Positions 49,081 through 63,866 of a stretch of DNA of 64,000 nucleotides are shown piece after piece (the first letter of the stretch is position 1; each line of letters opens with the position of its first letter). Where the stretch lies: assembly GCF_038396675.1 (NCBI RefSeq), contig NC_088922.1, positions 15,548,501 to 15,612,500 of the forward strand, read 5' to 3'. Position numbers and translations under genes: made by a program. Under the pieces are notes generated by a model. It was not told where the DNA came from. It saw nothing but the letters and a program-made list of their open reading frames with translations, and did no database searches. The DNA comes from Hydra vulgaris (Eukaryota; Cnidaria; Hydrozoa; Anthoathecata; Hydridae).

Positions 49081-51735
49081 GTGCTGAAAAAAAGGCTCAA
49101 AAAACGACAATATGAATTGAAAGCAGCTAGTAAAGATCCAAAACAATTAAAGTTAACGGCAGGTCTCGCGTCAGTGCAGGTGCCACAAATACAGAGAAAA
49201 GCTGGGACATCATTTACAGCAACAGAGAATATAGAACTAACATCAACATCCATTGTGAATATCACAAGTAAGCATTATTGAAACAGAGCCAATAACAGAG
49301 ATTAGTGACCAATCATTTGTACAAGAAACAGACAATAATCAAGATGTCATAATTGCAGCAGATAAAGGGGCAGAACTAGAATATTCAGACACATTCTGAA
49401 ACCAAAAAATTACTAAAACTGAGAGAGTGCCTGTAGAAATGGGTTACTATGAAGTGCCTGTAACTGCCGCGGCGGACCAATAAAGATTATTTAGCGGTGG
49501 ACCAATAAAGATTGTTCAGCGGCTCTACCAATGAAGATTATTTAGAAGTAACCAGACAACGTTGTAAATGTCACTGAAAATGATCCAACAAAATTTCTAG
49601 AGCTGAAAAATGCAAAGACGATTGATAAAAAGCAATTTAATGTATTAGGGCCAAATCAGCCAACAAAACATTCAAGGTTATCTAAGTATCACACTGAATC
49701 AGTTAAAATAATGAAATTGAAGTTGTGCAGAAAAAGTCATGGCTAACTTACTCTCTACTATTGCTTGTTTATGCTTTGGATCAAGAGAGGACAGAAATTT
49801 TTTACGTAATGGGTTTGATAATTGGTCAAACTTACCTCACATCATAACAAAGCATTGCACCCAGAAAAACCATCAAAATGTTGCTGAAGCTATGGTCCAT
49901 GCATTATCAGACTCCACAATTGATAAAATATTAAATATTGAAACCACGAGACATCTGAACAAGAAACGTAATGGAGCGGAGAAACTACATCAATACCTAA
50001 TACGAGTTATTGATGCTATTCAGTATTTGATCGCAGAGAGTATTTCTTTACGTGGAAATGAGGAAAACAACTTTTACAATGACTCTGAAAAAAAGTTAAA
50101 TCTTTCAATGTGGCGCGGTTAAATTTCTAAAGTTGTTAAATTTACTCAGTCAGTATGATGAGGTGCTGAATGAAAAACTTTCAATTGTTCACAGTACTCA
50201 AAAACAATCTGCCGGAAGGGGTGCTAGAATTACGCCTCTTTCTAATATACACAAAACAAACTAATTCATACTATGACACAGATAGTCAATAAGGGTATTT
50301 CAGAAGAGGTAAATAACTCAGTATTCTTTTCAACATCAGCTGATGGCAACAATGATATTACTCTCTACGAGCAAACTTCTATTGTATTACTTTATGTTAC
50401 GCTTTCTGCAGAAGAGGCCGTTTTAAAGGAACATCTGATTTTAATGGTTGAAACTGGAACAACAACTGGTGAGGGAAAAAGTAAAAAAATCAAAGATAAA
50501 ATTAAATCAGTTATACGTAGATATTTAAAAGTGTATAGGTATGTCTTTTGATGGTGCAAGCAAAATGCAAGGAATAAATAAAGGAGTTGTAACACATTTG
50601 AAGCAGTGTTCTTCCATGGCAACAAATATTTATTGTGGATCTCATGGAACAAATCTGGTTATGAAAGTTTGTGCAAAATCTTCTGTTGTTTCTGTTCACT
50701 TTTTTGGAACAGAAAACAAGCCTGGTAATGTGCAGAAACTAAAGACTTTTCTATACGGAAGCTCAAGGAAACGAAATAATATTTTTGAGAAGTGTAAATC
50801 TCTTCTTGAGGATGTGAATCAATCTATTGAACTGGCTGCTACCCAAAGCGTTCGTTTCAGTGCCTTACAAAATGCTACCGACCAACTGCTGACACTATGC
50901 CACGCAGTAATCGATTGCCTTGAACAAATTTCAAATGAAATGGAACTTAAAATGTATATTCGAAGTGAAGCACAAGAAATTTTTACTATCTTGGGTCCCC
51001 TAAACAAAATTCTTCAAGGAAAACACTTGATTTTTTGTTTGCTATAATGTCTGTCGATGTATCACTGGAAAAGCTTCAAGTATCAAGGACAGTGCTGACC
51101 AAAATGCTATTTTATCTACTGTTAAAGTTGCAACTGAAGCTCAGCTTGAACAGCAAATATTTGATGAGAATAGGACTGGCAGAAAGAAACGACTGGACTT
51201 TGATGGAACAGAAGTTGAGCGACTTATTCAAGCTAAAGATCGGTGGCTGGCAGAAGTGTTTTATATTCTCGTGGATTCAGCAACTGGAATTCTTGTTGAC
51301 AAATTTTCTTTACAGCGAAAATTTTTAGAAAGTATAGACATCTTTTATTGAAGAGCATGAGTGAAGATATTAGTCATAATTTTCATAACTCTAATTCACA
51401 AGAAAAAATTCAATCAGTGCTTGAAAAATTCAAAATTGGTATCAGTTTAAATGAATTCACTACTGAAATGGTTGATTTTGTGGAGATCTACAGAAAGGCT
51501 GCTGAGAAGGATAACATAACTTTGCCTTCTTTCCTCACCACTTACAATTTTATGCTGTAAACTATGTTAGATGCTGTATTCGATTCTGTTGCAGTTCTAT
51601 ACAAGATATTTAGTTCAATTCCAACAAATTTAGCATGAGAAAGTTTTCTGCAAACTGAAACTTGTCAAAACTCGTCTAGCAAATCGGTTGACATCAAAGC
51701 ATGTTGGGGATTGCATTCTCTTGTCAGTGGAACAT
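49081..51735 (+). pseudogene. hAT transposase relic, longest spread
   Basis: N-terminal basic/acidic part from 49081 (LKKRLKKRQYELKAASKDPK). The TTF/ZMYM-type module at 49739-50122 contains FLRNGFDNWSNLPHIITKHC, SKCH-like NHQNVAEAM and DAIQYLIAESISLRGNEENN. The catalytic-region part at 50541-51047 has MSFDGASKMQGINKGVVTHL and NIYCGSHGTNLVMKVCAKSS (family: DGAxxMxGxxxGVxxxLK...HCxxHxLNL), then TQSVRFSALQNAT. The C-terminal part at 51060-51560 includes RLDFDGTEVERLIQAK. A dimerisation-like end KLVKTRLANRLTSKHVGDCI lies at about 51650-51720. At least six frameshifts or stops. Whole length agrees with a full-size element. Confidence 0.6.
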
Positions 51736-53813
51736 AAGAAAATGTGGAAATTGCCCCAATTTCCACATTTTTTTTATTTATTTATTACGATTTTTTAGTA
51801 TAAATATAATTTTCCTTGATCAGTTATTTTTCTCACATTAAAAGTACTTTACCGGACCCCTCTTCTGGAAATTCGTACCTGCTTTTTAGGTGCCACCACG
51901 TCTCTGATCGCAGCTTCAGTGTTCATTGGACTAGATCTAAAAGGCCCTCCCATCACTCAGAATATGGAATGTAATTGGAAGCATCAGTGGTCGAATTTAA
52001 CAGCAAACATTTGTAGAATATAAAAAGAAATAATCAATGTAACTTTTATTTGTTTAGAAGAATAAATATGAATTAAAATTGTTTAGTGTTTGTCATTTTA
52101 ATTTAATTGTGATAAAAAAGACTCTGTATTATGAATGTTGTGCTTTTGTTATATTCAAACAAAATTTCTACTACTACCACTTAGTACACTAATGTTTTTT
52201 TTAAACTAAGGATTTTCCTAAACCCAAACACATAATAACGGAATGTTCCAGCACGCAAATATGCTACATATACAAACATTTGGATGGTATTTCCAGTTTA
52301 GAATGAGTCAAAATCATTTTTTTCATTAATTATATCAACCGGTATTTCTTCATAAAATGTTAAAAATTCAAAATCAATTTTCTTTCCTGGACGAAATAGT
52401 TTGATAAAATAGTTGACGCTTAGAGATTGTAAAACAATACTTAAAATTTATTGATGAATATATATTTAGTTAAGAATAGCAAATAAATTATTTCATCAAC
52501 TTGTTGCTCTCATATTTGGGGCAGGGGAGATAAAATTCAAATTATTAGAACCATTCAATAGCGAGAAAGCGAGACAGCAATCACTGTAGTTAGCTCCTCC
52601 AATTCACTCTTCTTCTTTTTTAATGGTTCTTTACACGAACTTTTTATTCGAAGTAGCTTCTGAAGCTTCTCCAAGCTCATCACACGCTCTACGTTATCTT
52701 GAATAAATTTTACTGTAAGCACAGCAAAATTAAACTTTTTATTACGAAATATTTCACTCAAAACAAGAAATACGTTTCTTGTTTGAGAAAATAAGTATAC
52801 TAGCCTGCAACTCATTTTTAAAACAAGAAATATATTTCTTGTTTTGAAAAATAAATTTTTTAAATTATGGTGAATAGATTTAGGGTTTTGCAGTTTTTGC
52901 TTTTCTTTTTTTATCACTATATTTCATTTTCATAGGTTTTAGAATAATGCTGTTTATCAGTTGTAAATCTGGAAATAACAAAATCCTTGTCACAAAGCTA
53001 CTTCAACTAAAGAAATTTAAAAAATGTGCTGTCGAAATTTGACTTAACTTCACATAATATTTTATGAGTTACATCTGACGCTACTTCTAGTATATCGTGC
53101 ACACTTACACTTTTTGGATTTAATTTGCTAGGCTGCTGTGCTCATAAACACCAATTCTGTGTGAAATTAACTATTCACAACCAATCAATCTTTTCACTTA
53201 TTATTGGTCAGACATGCAACTATCAAAAAGCATCAGATTTCTCAACAAAAAAAAGTCAAAGTCTTCAATAGATGTGGAAACGCGCTTTAACTGCACTTCT
53301 GACTTATTGGGATGGATTTAAAAAAATCATGGTTCTATAGAACTTGCTTTAGTTGAGTGCAGACAAAAAAAGAAACTTCATAAAAATATTATCTACTAGT
53401 TTTAACTGAAACGCAAGTGCAATTATAAAAAATTGTCGCTTCTATTATAAAACCACTACTATTCTAAGTGAGGAAAAATGCGTGAGCGTTAGTTAAGTTT
53501 ATCTATGCTTACTTTAAAAAATTGCCTTCGCTCAATAGATAAAACAGAGATGAATATATTTGTTGATGATTTTACAACGCAGTTGGAAATCAAGTCCTAT
53601 CGCTATCTTCTTAGACCTTCGAGTTAAGTCAGCAATGTATACCTTGTTAGTGATGCAAATTGTGAAATCTTACTTAATAATATCTAAAAAAATGCACGAT
53701 TTAGGTATTTCTATGATTCTCGATGAAGTTCAACTCGAGGGAATAAATTTTTTATCTGAAACAAATGGAAATTTAAATAAAGCGTTTGAAAATGTTTCTA
53801 AAAACCGTAACCT
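51736..53813. other. Mostly non-coding stretch with hairpins
   Basis: Hairpins: AAAATGTGGAAATTG inverted at 51739-51771; AAACAAGAAA/TTTCTTGTTT at 52761-52784; the same motif again, AAAACAAGAAATA/TATTTCTTGTTTT, at 52820-52845. The 120-codon minus frame at 52555-52917 runs through the last two and has no known motif. The 86-codon frame at 53560-53820 is likewise unrecognised. Confidence 0.45.
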
Positions 53814-54102
<289 letters not shown>

Positions 54103-54219
54103 AATGTATAAACAAGTATTAACGGCTGATGATTGCTTATAGATATGAAACTTTAATTCCCGCTAATCGGTTGTTTTTATTCATCTAAGTAAAATATAGC
54201 TCTATTATTTAACAATATT

Positions 54220-54490
54220 GAGCACTGTAACACGTACAAGAGACTTCGTATTATTACTAAGTCTCGTTTGGTTACAATAACTGTCCCAGCATGCTCTAAA
54301 AACTTTTATTCGTCTAGTTTTTTTCCCACTTCAACCTTCGGAACTCTCTGCCATCTTCATGTTTTTCTGACTCATACAACCCACAAATTTTTAAGTCTTC
54401 TGTAAACCATTTTTTTGCTCATTAAATCTTTTCTTTATTTTCTAACAACTCTCAACTTAATAGAGGTTGCTTGGAGCCTTTTTGAATGTG
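54220..54490 (+). pseudogene. LINE reverse transcriptase C-terminal scrap
   Basis: One frame reads SHFNLRNSLPSSCFSDSYNP and QIFKSSVNHFFAH; neighbouring frames give SFFPTSTFGTL. This matches the family's F-x-R-x-x-x-LWNSLPxxxxxxxSxxxFKxxVNxxL end. About 80 codons, broken by frameshifts. It ends near the (TA)n that starts at 54577. Confidence 0.5.
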
Positions 54491-54574
54491 TAACTGAATT
54501 AAAAAATATATATATATATTTATAGGTTTACATTTTTTTAAGTAGGTATATTTAGTATTATATAATATTACATG

Positions 54575-54745
<171 letters not shown>

Positions 54746-54883
54746 TTATTGCAACAAAAGCAAGTCTCTTCTTAAAACTTGTTAGCTGGATATGCATAAG
54801 AGTATAAAACTGTCGCTATTAAAAAATAATGATTCTGATTCAATTATGAAATTAGAAATAAAAGTTTTATCTATCGATTATTC

Positions 54884-56029
<1,146 letters not shown>

Positions 56030-56037
56030 CCTCTATT

Positions 56038-56210
56038 CAGTGCCGGTTTTAGCACTACCAGCGCCCTAGGCGAGATTTCTACGGCGCCCCTAGCTTAATT
56101 TAACCCCATTCAAAAAAAAGGCAAAGGTAAAATAACCAATTAGTTTCGCCCATTTATATTCGGCACCCTGGGCCATCGCCCAACCAGGCCCTACCCTAAC
56201 CTTGCCACTT
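56038..56210. mobile_element. 173-bp hAT MITE with 8-bp TSD
   Basis: The left end CAGTGCCGGTTTTAG and inverted right end AAGTGGCAAGGTTAG are related. CCTCTATT stands exactly outside both ends (56030-56037 and 56211-56218). The interior is unusually GC-rich for the window (GCGCCCTAGGCGAG, ACCCTGGGCCATCGCC). No coding capacity. CAGTGCCGG termini and an 8-bp duplication place it in hAT. Confidence 0.88.
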
Positions 56211-56713
56211 CCTCTATTCTAATGTACTTCATTTTCCCCACAGACGTTCACTGCTCGTCTGTGATAAAACAACTATTTTTTAAAAACTTTGGCATCTAAA
56301 TTCGGCGAGTTTAGATGTCAAAGTTTAAAAAAAAAATTGTCTTATCAATTGATTTTTGATATATTTATCTAGAATTTTGAGGCTTTTACCCCGATATTAT
56401 GTGAAATACTGGTTATAGAGGTTAACAATGTCGCTTGTATTTATACAACTTTTTGATTTAATCTCTCTCATAGTTTTCGATAAAAAGCAATCTATTTTAG
56501 TGAGGGTTTCTACTTATTAAAAAAGACTGCTTTTATTTTTAAAGATCAAAACTAGCTAAAATAAGATGTTGGTAAGTTTAATTTGGCAATACTTGGTGTC
56601 ATTAAAAATCTCCTGGTGGTTCTATTTCAATAAATAAATAGTTGGAAGCTTTTATCTAGTCAATAATTTATTGTCAATTTTTGAATTTTCTGAATTTGTG
56701 AACTTCAAAAGTA

Positions 56714-57657
56714 TATAGAAAAGTAGGGGAATCTGTTGTACCTTTGACCACATTGTACCTTTGGTCACTCTACTCTGCCGGCTTACTATTATTTAAAAAA
56801 AAAACGCAAATGCCATTTGAAATAATAGTCCATGGCGACTCTTCTTACCGTAAAACATCATACTTGGGATAGATGGTATCGATCCACAAATAATTATAAG
56901 TTTCGGCTCTTTGAAAGTAAATATTTGTGTTAATCTTATTCTGATTTTAAAAATGTGATATATTGTTGTTTGATTCATCTACAGCATTATAAACATTACC
57001 CAACATCATTTTTTTGTTATGGAAAAGTTTGGATGATTATGTCTGACCGTAAATGGGGATTAAGACGATAATTGTTAAAGAAACCCATCTCGTGTACCTT
57101 TGACCAACAAAAACTAAAGAAAATATGTGACTTTATCTAAATAGCTATAATAACTGATTTTATATTAAAAAAATTAGTAATACTATTAATAATACTGAGT
57201 ATTATAAATTCGATACACAAGTCTTTGCAAGATTGTAAGGATTGATTTTTCTAATTTTTTTTTAGACAATTAGGATTGATTACAAAATAGTTAGATTTGT
57301 TTTTTTATTGATATAAGGCAGGCCAGAAAATGCTATATAATATATAACAAGCTAAAATATTAAAAAGGGCTCAAACATTGCAAGATTTTTTAATAATAAC
57401 ATTTTGGTCAAAGGAACAACGCGCAACGGTCAAAGGTACAACGTACCTGTTGTATCTTTGACAAATTGACTTCTTTTTTTAAAACGCAGGAAAAAGATAC
57501 TTTTTGGTTGAATGAAAAAAAGTTGTGAATATAATTTTTGAGCAAAATATGAGAGAAAATATATAGTTTGAATGGTTTAAATTTACTTAATAGACTACGC
57601 AGAAAACGCCTTAATGCAAAAAGTGGTCAAAGGTATAACAGGTTCTTTTTCCCTATA
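56714..57657. mobile_element. 0.95-kb TIR element with repeated TTTGACCA motifs
   Basis: The left end, after TATA, reads GAAAAGTAGGGGAATCTGTT, then GTACCTTTGACCAC. The inverted right end, after TATA, reads GGGAAAAAGAACCTGTTATA, then CCTTTGACCAC. TA flanks suggest a Tc1/mariner or pogo-type element. Further copies of TACCTTTGACC or close variants occur at about 56753, 57098, 57415 (inverted), 57432 (inverted) and 57453. No transposase remains; the 61-codon frames inside are unremarkable. Confidence 0.6.
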
Positions 57658-57739
57658 TAGAAACTTTTTAACTTCAGTTTAAAGTTTTGTGTAACATAAA
57701 ACTTTTTTATCAAACTAATTAGATTGTTAAGAATATTTT

Positions 57740-57945
57740 TATAGGATTCAGATTTAGGCTCAAAACCAATAGGCTCCCGGTTCGATACAAACCCTAGTCT
57801 AAAAAGCAACAATCGGGTAAGGAAGGAGGCGTGAACTTCCAGTTAAATACTCTTCCGTGGTTCTCTGTAGTTAGTTTGTAGGGACTTCTAGTAGCACCAC
57901 AATGACCACACACACGCAAAAACAGGCCCGCTCAGAGGGTGGGGG
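57740..57945 (+). repeat. SINE-like sequence with a weak B box
   Basis: CCCGGTTCGATACAAACCCT at 57777-57796 contains a B-box-like GGTTCGATAC. The following 130 bp (GAGGCGTGAACTTCCAG, GGACTTCTAGTAGCACCACA, GACCACACACACGC) is GC-richer than its surroundings and ends before a G-run. An A box is not convincing. Confidence 0.3.
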
Positions 57946-58517
57946 GGGGGGAAATTATGGTATTTAGCCCCAGGCATCAAAGTATATAGGGCATCATATA
58001 CTCTTAAAAAGTTTGCTAATAAGCTATAAAAAATTTGTAATTTAATAAATTCAAACTCGACCTTATTTGCAAATAATGGTGAAATTGCTATTTTACAGTA
58101 AAATTATTGTACTTGTATTAAGAAAATATTGTAAAAAAAAAAAAAATATATATATATATATTCTAATTTGAAAATTAACAAATTTTTGCGCATTTGAAAA
58201 TTAACAAATTTTTGTTTGCAAAAAAATTGAAGATCATTAAATTTTTGTTTCTTATTTTACGATTTGCTTAAGCGCAACATCTTGTCATCTTTAATTTTTG
58301 TGTTTTCCTGCATTTTGTTCCGACTATATTTTTACAACGGAAAGAAATAAAATACATTTCGACTATATTTCGACAAGAAGTATATCTTCAATGGATTTTT
58401 TAAATCTGACTTTTTGCTCTGCGATTAATAACAATAAAGTTATTTTAAATTTTTCAATTTTTTATAATTTAAAATTAAAAATATTTTACGTTCTTTATAT
58501 TGTCATAAGTTTTAGAA
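57946..58517. other. Non-coding stretch
   Basis: A-run and short (TA)n lie at 58131-58162, with AATTTGAAAATTAACAAATTTTTG in near-duplicate at about 58168 and 58193. No gene is seen. Confidence 0.4.
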
Positions 58518-60660
58518 TGAATAATCGTAGACCTCCAAGATTGAACCAGTTGTCTGGAGCTGCTGGGAGAAAATGAGCAATGACGCGGAAAGAAAACGAA
58601 AGCAAAAATAACCGAATGCTTTTAGATTGCGTTCGTTCGACCAAAAATGAAAAAAAAGTCAAGCAGGTAGTTGAATTATTTTTGGATCTTATGAATTTCT
58701 ATTAAAGGAAAAGTAAAATAATTCTGTTAAATATTTCTTTATAGTTTAATCAAATAGATATCGATATCAATGACTCCAATGAGTTGCCAGTTAGTCATAA
58801 TTCCGAAAAATATTTTTTGTCGATAACATCGATGAATCGCAAAAAACGTCATTACATTTAAAACAAAATTAGTTGGATGTAGTTGGTAATTGTGAAAATG
58901 ACGAATAAATATACACAAGTGATCTTGGTACAACAACTATACCAACTTCTAATGATCCTGCTCTATGGAAATCAATATTAGACATTGATCGAACAAATAT
59001 AATTTTGATGGGACCTTCTCCAAATCCTAAAAATTTTCCAAGAGATCACAAAGAACGCAAATTTCCTACCTGCATCTTTATAGAGGAACAAAGAAAAGGA
59101 GAAAAAGTTAGAAGAGATTGGGTGTAGCATTGCTCTTTTGTTTCCCTTGCTCCCTTTTTGGATTGCCCAATTTAACTAGACCCGGTGTTCAATTCAATTT
59201 GTTGTCCTGGAATGGAGGTTTACAATTGGAGAAAGCTTTCAGATCGTATTAAAAGTTATCAACAAAGCAACATTCACCGTAGCTATTATCTCGAATGAAA
59301 AACAGTTACCATTCACTTGAAAATTCCATTGATCACCAATTAGAAAAAAAAATTGGAGATAAAACAAAGCGATAAAAAGTAGTTTTACAGTGCATTCTAG
59401 ACGTGACAATTTTTCTAGCTTCCAGAAATTTTGCTTTTAGGGGTGAGAATATTGCTATCGAATTTTAAACTATATTTGTTATTAATTTATTTGTACTTAA
59501 AAATCAAAACTGTAAGTTATAATGGGATATAAACACAGATTACAAATTTTATTATTTTTTGTTTGCTCTAAGGATCCAATTAAAAGTTATACAAAAATGG
59601 GAATGAAAACTTTCTTGGTGCGCTCGAATTAATTGCTCGTCACAACAAAACGTTACAAGATCATTTGCATCTTATTGCTACACACCAAGAAGAAAAAAAA
59701 CGCATGCAAGCTCATTACTTATCCTGAAGATCACAGAATGAATTTATCGAGGAGTGCGGCAAATTAGTGGTTCGAGAAGTTGTTCAAGAAATCAATATAT
59801 TTCACCATCATTACTGACAGCACTCCTGATTCTTCCCATAGCGAGCAAATTACTTTCGTTTTTAGATTTTTACATTTCAGTAATAATCAGCAGTGGGCGG
59901 TCAAAGAAATTTAGATTTTTGCATTTCAGTAATAATCAGCAGTGGGCAGGAAGATCTTGAAAAGAAAAAGGGAGTTGGTATAGAAAATTTGATATTAAAT
60001 GTGTTGAAAGAAAATGAGTTTGACATAAAAAATTGTCGGGGTCAAGGTTACGACAATGGTGCTAATATGGCAGGTGTCTACAATGGAGTTTAAGCTTTGA
60101 TTAGACAGAATAACCCACAAGCAATTTTTATTCCTTGCTCTGCTCACAGTTTAAACTTATGTGGTGTACACGCTGTTGAATCATCAGCTCTTGTGAAATC
60201 CTATTTTGGAAATATCCAAAAGCTATACAATCCCTTTAACTGCAGCCCAGTTCGTTGAAAAGTTCTTCTAAAGGAGACAGGGATATCATAGCATAAACTT
60301 TCTGCTAACGACGGAGCTCAAGCATAGAAGCAGTCAAACCACTAGCGAAAAAGCCGAAAGAGATCTTAAAATCATTACATCGTCTTAAAGACTTGGACCT
60401 TCCAGGCGAAAGCTGTAACGAAGTTCATTACCTAATTAAATGAATGAATTCTTTTGAATTTATTGTTTTCTTCACTTTTTGGCTTAAATGTTTGACGGCA
60501 GTTAACAACGTGAATTTTAAATGGTCTTTTGATGGAACTGGATAGAATTTGTTTAGCTTGGGGTAAAAATTTAGTAGAGACAACAGAAGTTGCAAAGAAA
60601 ATTAAAATAAATGTGAACTTGTGGCCAAAATGCGAATATTATTTGAAACTTTTTTTATTG
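58518..60660 (+). pseudogene. hAT transposase relic, full length but broken
   Basis: Order: MNNRRPPRLNQLSGAAGRK at 58518; PSPNPKNFPRDHKERKFPTC and EKVRRDWV near 59010-59125 (TTF-type entry); CCPGMEVYNWRKLSDRIKSY at about 59200 (GF.DWR.LS.R...HE position); an IxxECGKLVVREV segment and TPDSSHSEQITFVFRF near 59815-59875 (first catalytic region); NEFDIKNCRGQGYDNGANMA and GVYNGV at 60010-60090; IFIPCSAHSLNLCGVHAVE near 60125-60180. The rest to 60660 is weak. A 49-bp tandem duplication at 59861-59958 and several stops break the frame. Confidence 0.65.
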
Positions 60661-60900
60661 CCTTAATACTACTTACTAAAGCACACAATATTCACAAATA
60701 ATTATAATAAATAAAAATAATTATAATAAAATAATGATTAAATTTAGTTATGTAGTTTTTCATATATCTTTGATTAGAGAGCTGTAAAAAAATGTTCCGA
60801 CAAACAACGCAATTGGGGCTATTTGGAACAGATAATGTGGTTAGTTAAAACATAATATGAAAGTTTAAAATACGGCATGCTTAATAATAAAAAAATGCAA

Positions 60901-60988
<88 letters not shown>
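60901..60988. repeat. (TA)n then GATA repeats
   Basis: TA run followed by GATAGATAGATA at 60990-61002. Confidence 0.96.
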
Positions 60989-60992
<4 letters not shown>

Positions 60993-61002
60993 TAGATAGA
61001 TA

Positions 61003-61765
<763 letters not shown>

Positions 61766-61784
61766 TTTTTGCTAGTTACACTCT

Positions 61785-63866
61785 GTAAACTGTGAACATC
61801 ATAGAGAAAACTAAACAACGAACTTAATGTTTGTATAAGAGTAAATCTTTCTTCAACCGATTGTATTGTTGTCTCAAGAATAGCAAAGTAAAAGTTTATT
61901 TTGAATTTTTCTTTTGGATCTTGAATAGGTTCGTCATCTCCTTCATACGTAAATTGTTTATTCTTTCTTTAGATACGAGTTGATTCGGGTTCAAAAAGTG
62001 CAGGTTTCTCTAAACTGGCTGCAACTTCAACTGCATCTACTAGTATTTTTTTCTCCATTTCATTTCTGCGGTTTACAAGAAACTTCTTTATTTTTTTAAG
62101 ATGGCATCATGCATATCTAATTCTTTTGCCTGAAATTGCTTACTAGTCATATTGATCCCAAACAACACGTCGTACCACACAACCAGAGAAACAACAAACT
62201 TAAAACTAGAAATAGCGTTTGCAATAAACCCTGCATCTACCCGTGTTGAATTACCAGATGCTCCTGTTAAATTTGCGTCGTTCACAAACTCTGCCAGAGC
62301 ATCGTAGAAATCACCAAGTTGATAACAGAGAGGTTTTAAAACATCTATTCGGCTTTCCCACCTTGTTTCACTTAGTGGTTTAACAGTGAGATTAGAACAT
62401 GTCGTGTTAAAACCTCCAAGCGACGAGTTGATGCAGAAAAAATTACATATACACGCTGCACCAGATCAAAGAAGGCTGTTGCTTCTAAGCAACATTTAAC
62501 AGCATCATTAACAGCCAAATTCAATGTATGTGCACAGCAAGGAATAAACAATGCTCGTGGATTGACATCTAAAATTCTTCGTTGGACACCCTTATTTTTT
62601 CCCCTCATTTTTCTGCCATTGTCATATCCTTGACCGTGTAAGTTTTTAACAGATAAAGACATCTTGCCTAACTGCTTAATGATAGTTTCAGCCATAGCAG
62701 CACCAGTTTCTCCTTTAGAGGCACAAAATCTAAGAAATATTCCTTTATAGATGCTGTTGCTACAATGCCAATTTCTGGATTTGAAATCACATCCAAAAAG
62801 CGAATGATCATAGTCATTTGTTCAACATGACCCGCATTAGGTGTGCAATCTATAATTATTGAAAAATACTTAGCATCACAAGCAAATGTTAGAATTTTTT
62901 GTTTGATTGCATTGGATAAAAGATGAATCAATTCATTTTGTATGTCTTTGCCTAGGTAGGTTTCATTGTCTTTAATCTTTCGAAGATGCTCATCCATAAG
63001 TGGGTCAAACAAAGCTAAAAATTCAACAAATTTCAGAAAGTTTCCGTTATCAGCAGTGTTCAGTTTCTCATGGTTCCACGAAAAATAAGATTTTGCATAC
63101 CAAGAGCTCTAAATAAAGCTATCAGCTGTTTCAAGATTTGCTGCCAATACTGTTCTTCTTTTTTAACAAGACGCAAATGTTCGGCATCAATTATTTTATT
63201 GTTTCGCAGTCGCAGCTCAAACTCTTTCCATAACTGAAAATTTGCTAGATGTTCATTGCTTTTCTCATGCCCTGACAAAATTGCAGACATGTTTTTCCAA
63301 TCATGTGAACCATTGGAAGAAAGAGATGACGCAGCTGCTGTGCTACTGGTAAACAGTTTGCAGCAGAAGCAATACACAGATTCATTACTTACAGAATACA
63401 GCAGCCAATGTCTGCGAACTTCATCTCCATTGACAAGCCAGCGGTTGTAATGGTTTTTTGAAAATTTTCTTTGCATACTGTCCTTAGGAAAGTCAAACTG
63501 ATCGACTTGTTTTGGTCCATGTTCTATCAAAAGTTGTCGCATTTTATCATCAAGTACGACCTAATTAGCCAGATCGCTATAGTTAGCATATAGACCAGTG
63601 AATTTATCAATTTTATGCACTTCAGATTCTTTGTGTGCTACGTGTATTACATTATGTAATTCAAACTCTTCTGATACTGTTATCTCATCGGCTTCCCTGT
63701 CTGCTTCAACTTGATTTTTTAACTCATCTTTGCCATTTTGATTTCTCTGCGGTGGCGGTGAACATAGATACTTTAACAAAGAACCAGCCTGTTTTGTTAT
63801 AAACCCTTCATTTGCAGCCCGTCGTTTACAATATTGCGCACCAGACAATTTTTTTCTTTCTGCCAT
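61785..63866 (-). pseudogene. hAT transposase, best preserved copy (ZMYM/52-kDa-repressor-like)
   Basis: Start ATG at 63864-63866: MAERKKLSGAQYCKRRAANE, typical of the clade. QVDQFDFPKDSMQRKFS and NRWLVNGDEVRRHWLLYS then VYCFCCKLF (TTF finger), SHDWKNMSAILSGHEKSNEH; an HEKLNTADNGNFLKFVEF block; MDEHLRRIKDNETYLGKDIQ NELIHLL; YFSIIIDCTPNAGHVEQMT (first catalytic Asp in IDCTP); LHGQGYDNGRKMRGKNKGVQ (normally YDGAxxM); FIPCCAHTLNLAVNDA; LTVKPLSETRWESRIDVLKP; the C-terminus runs to FSFLYDVHSLQS near 61795. Lesions: one in-frame TAG near 63562, frameshifts near 63070, 62695 and 62385, and a stop near 62088. The C-terminal dimerisation domain is cut off where the GAGCTCG element begins. Confidence 0.8.

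Noticed and set aside
51739..51775. 15-bp hairpin followed by a T-run, resembling a bacterial terminator
   Set aside because: The context is eukaryotic transposon DNA, and the window has many similar hairpins without T-runs. It is treated as a local inverted duplication.
52555..52917. 120-codon minus-strand frame as a gene
   Set aside because: It runs through two copies of a local hairpin (AAACAAGAAA), giving a repeated NIFLVL/NVFLVL peptide, and matches no family I know.
54124..54160. CTGATGA followed by GAAAC, suggestive of a hammerhead core
   Set aside because: The sequence between the two motifs cannot form a stable stem II, and no stem I or III is visible.
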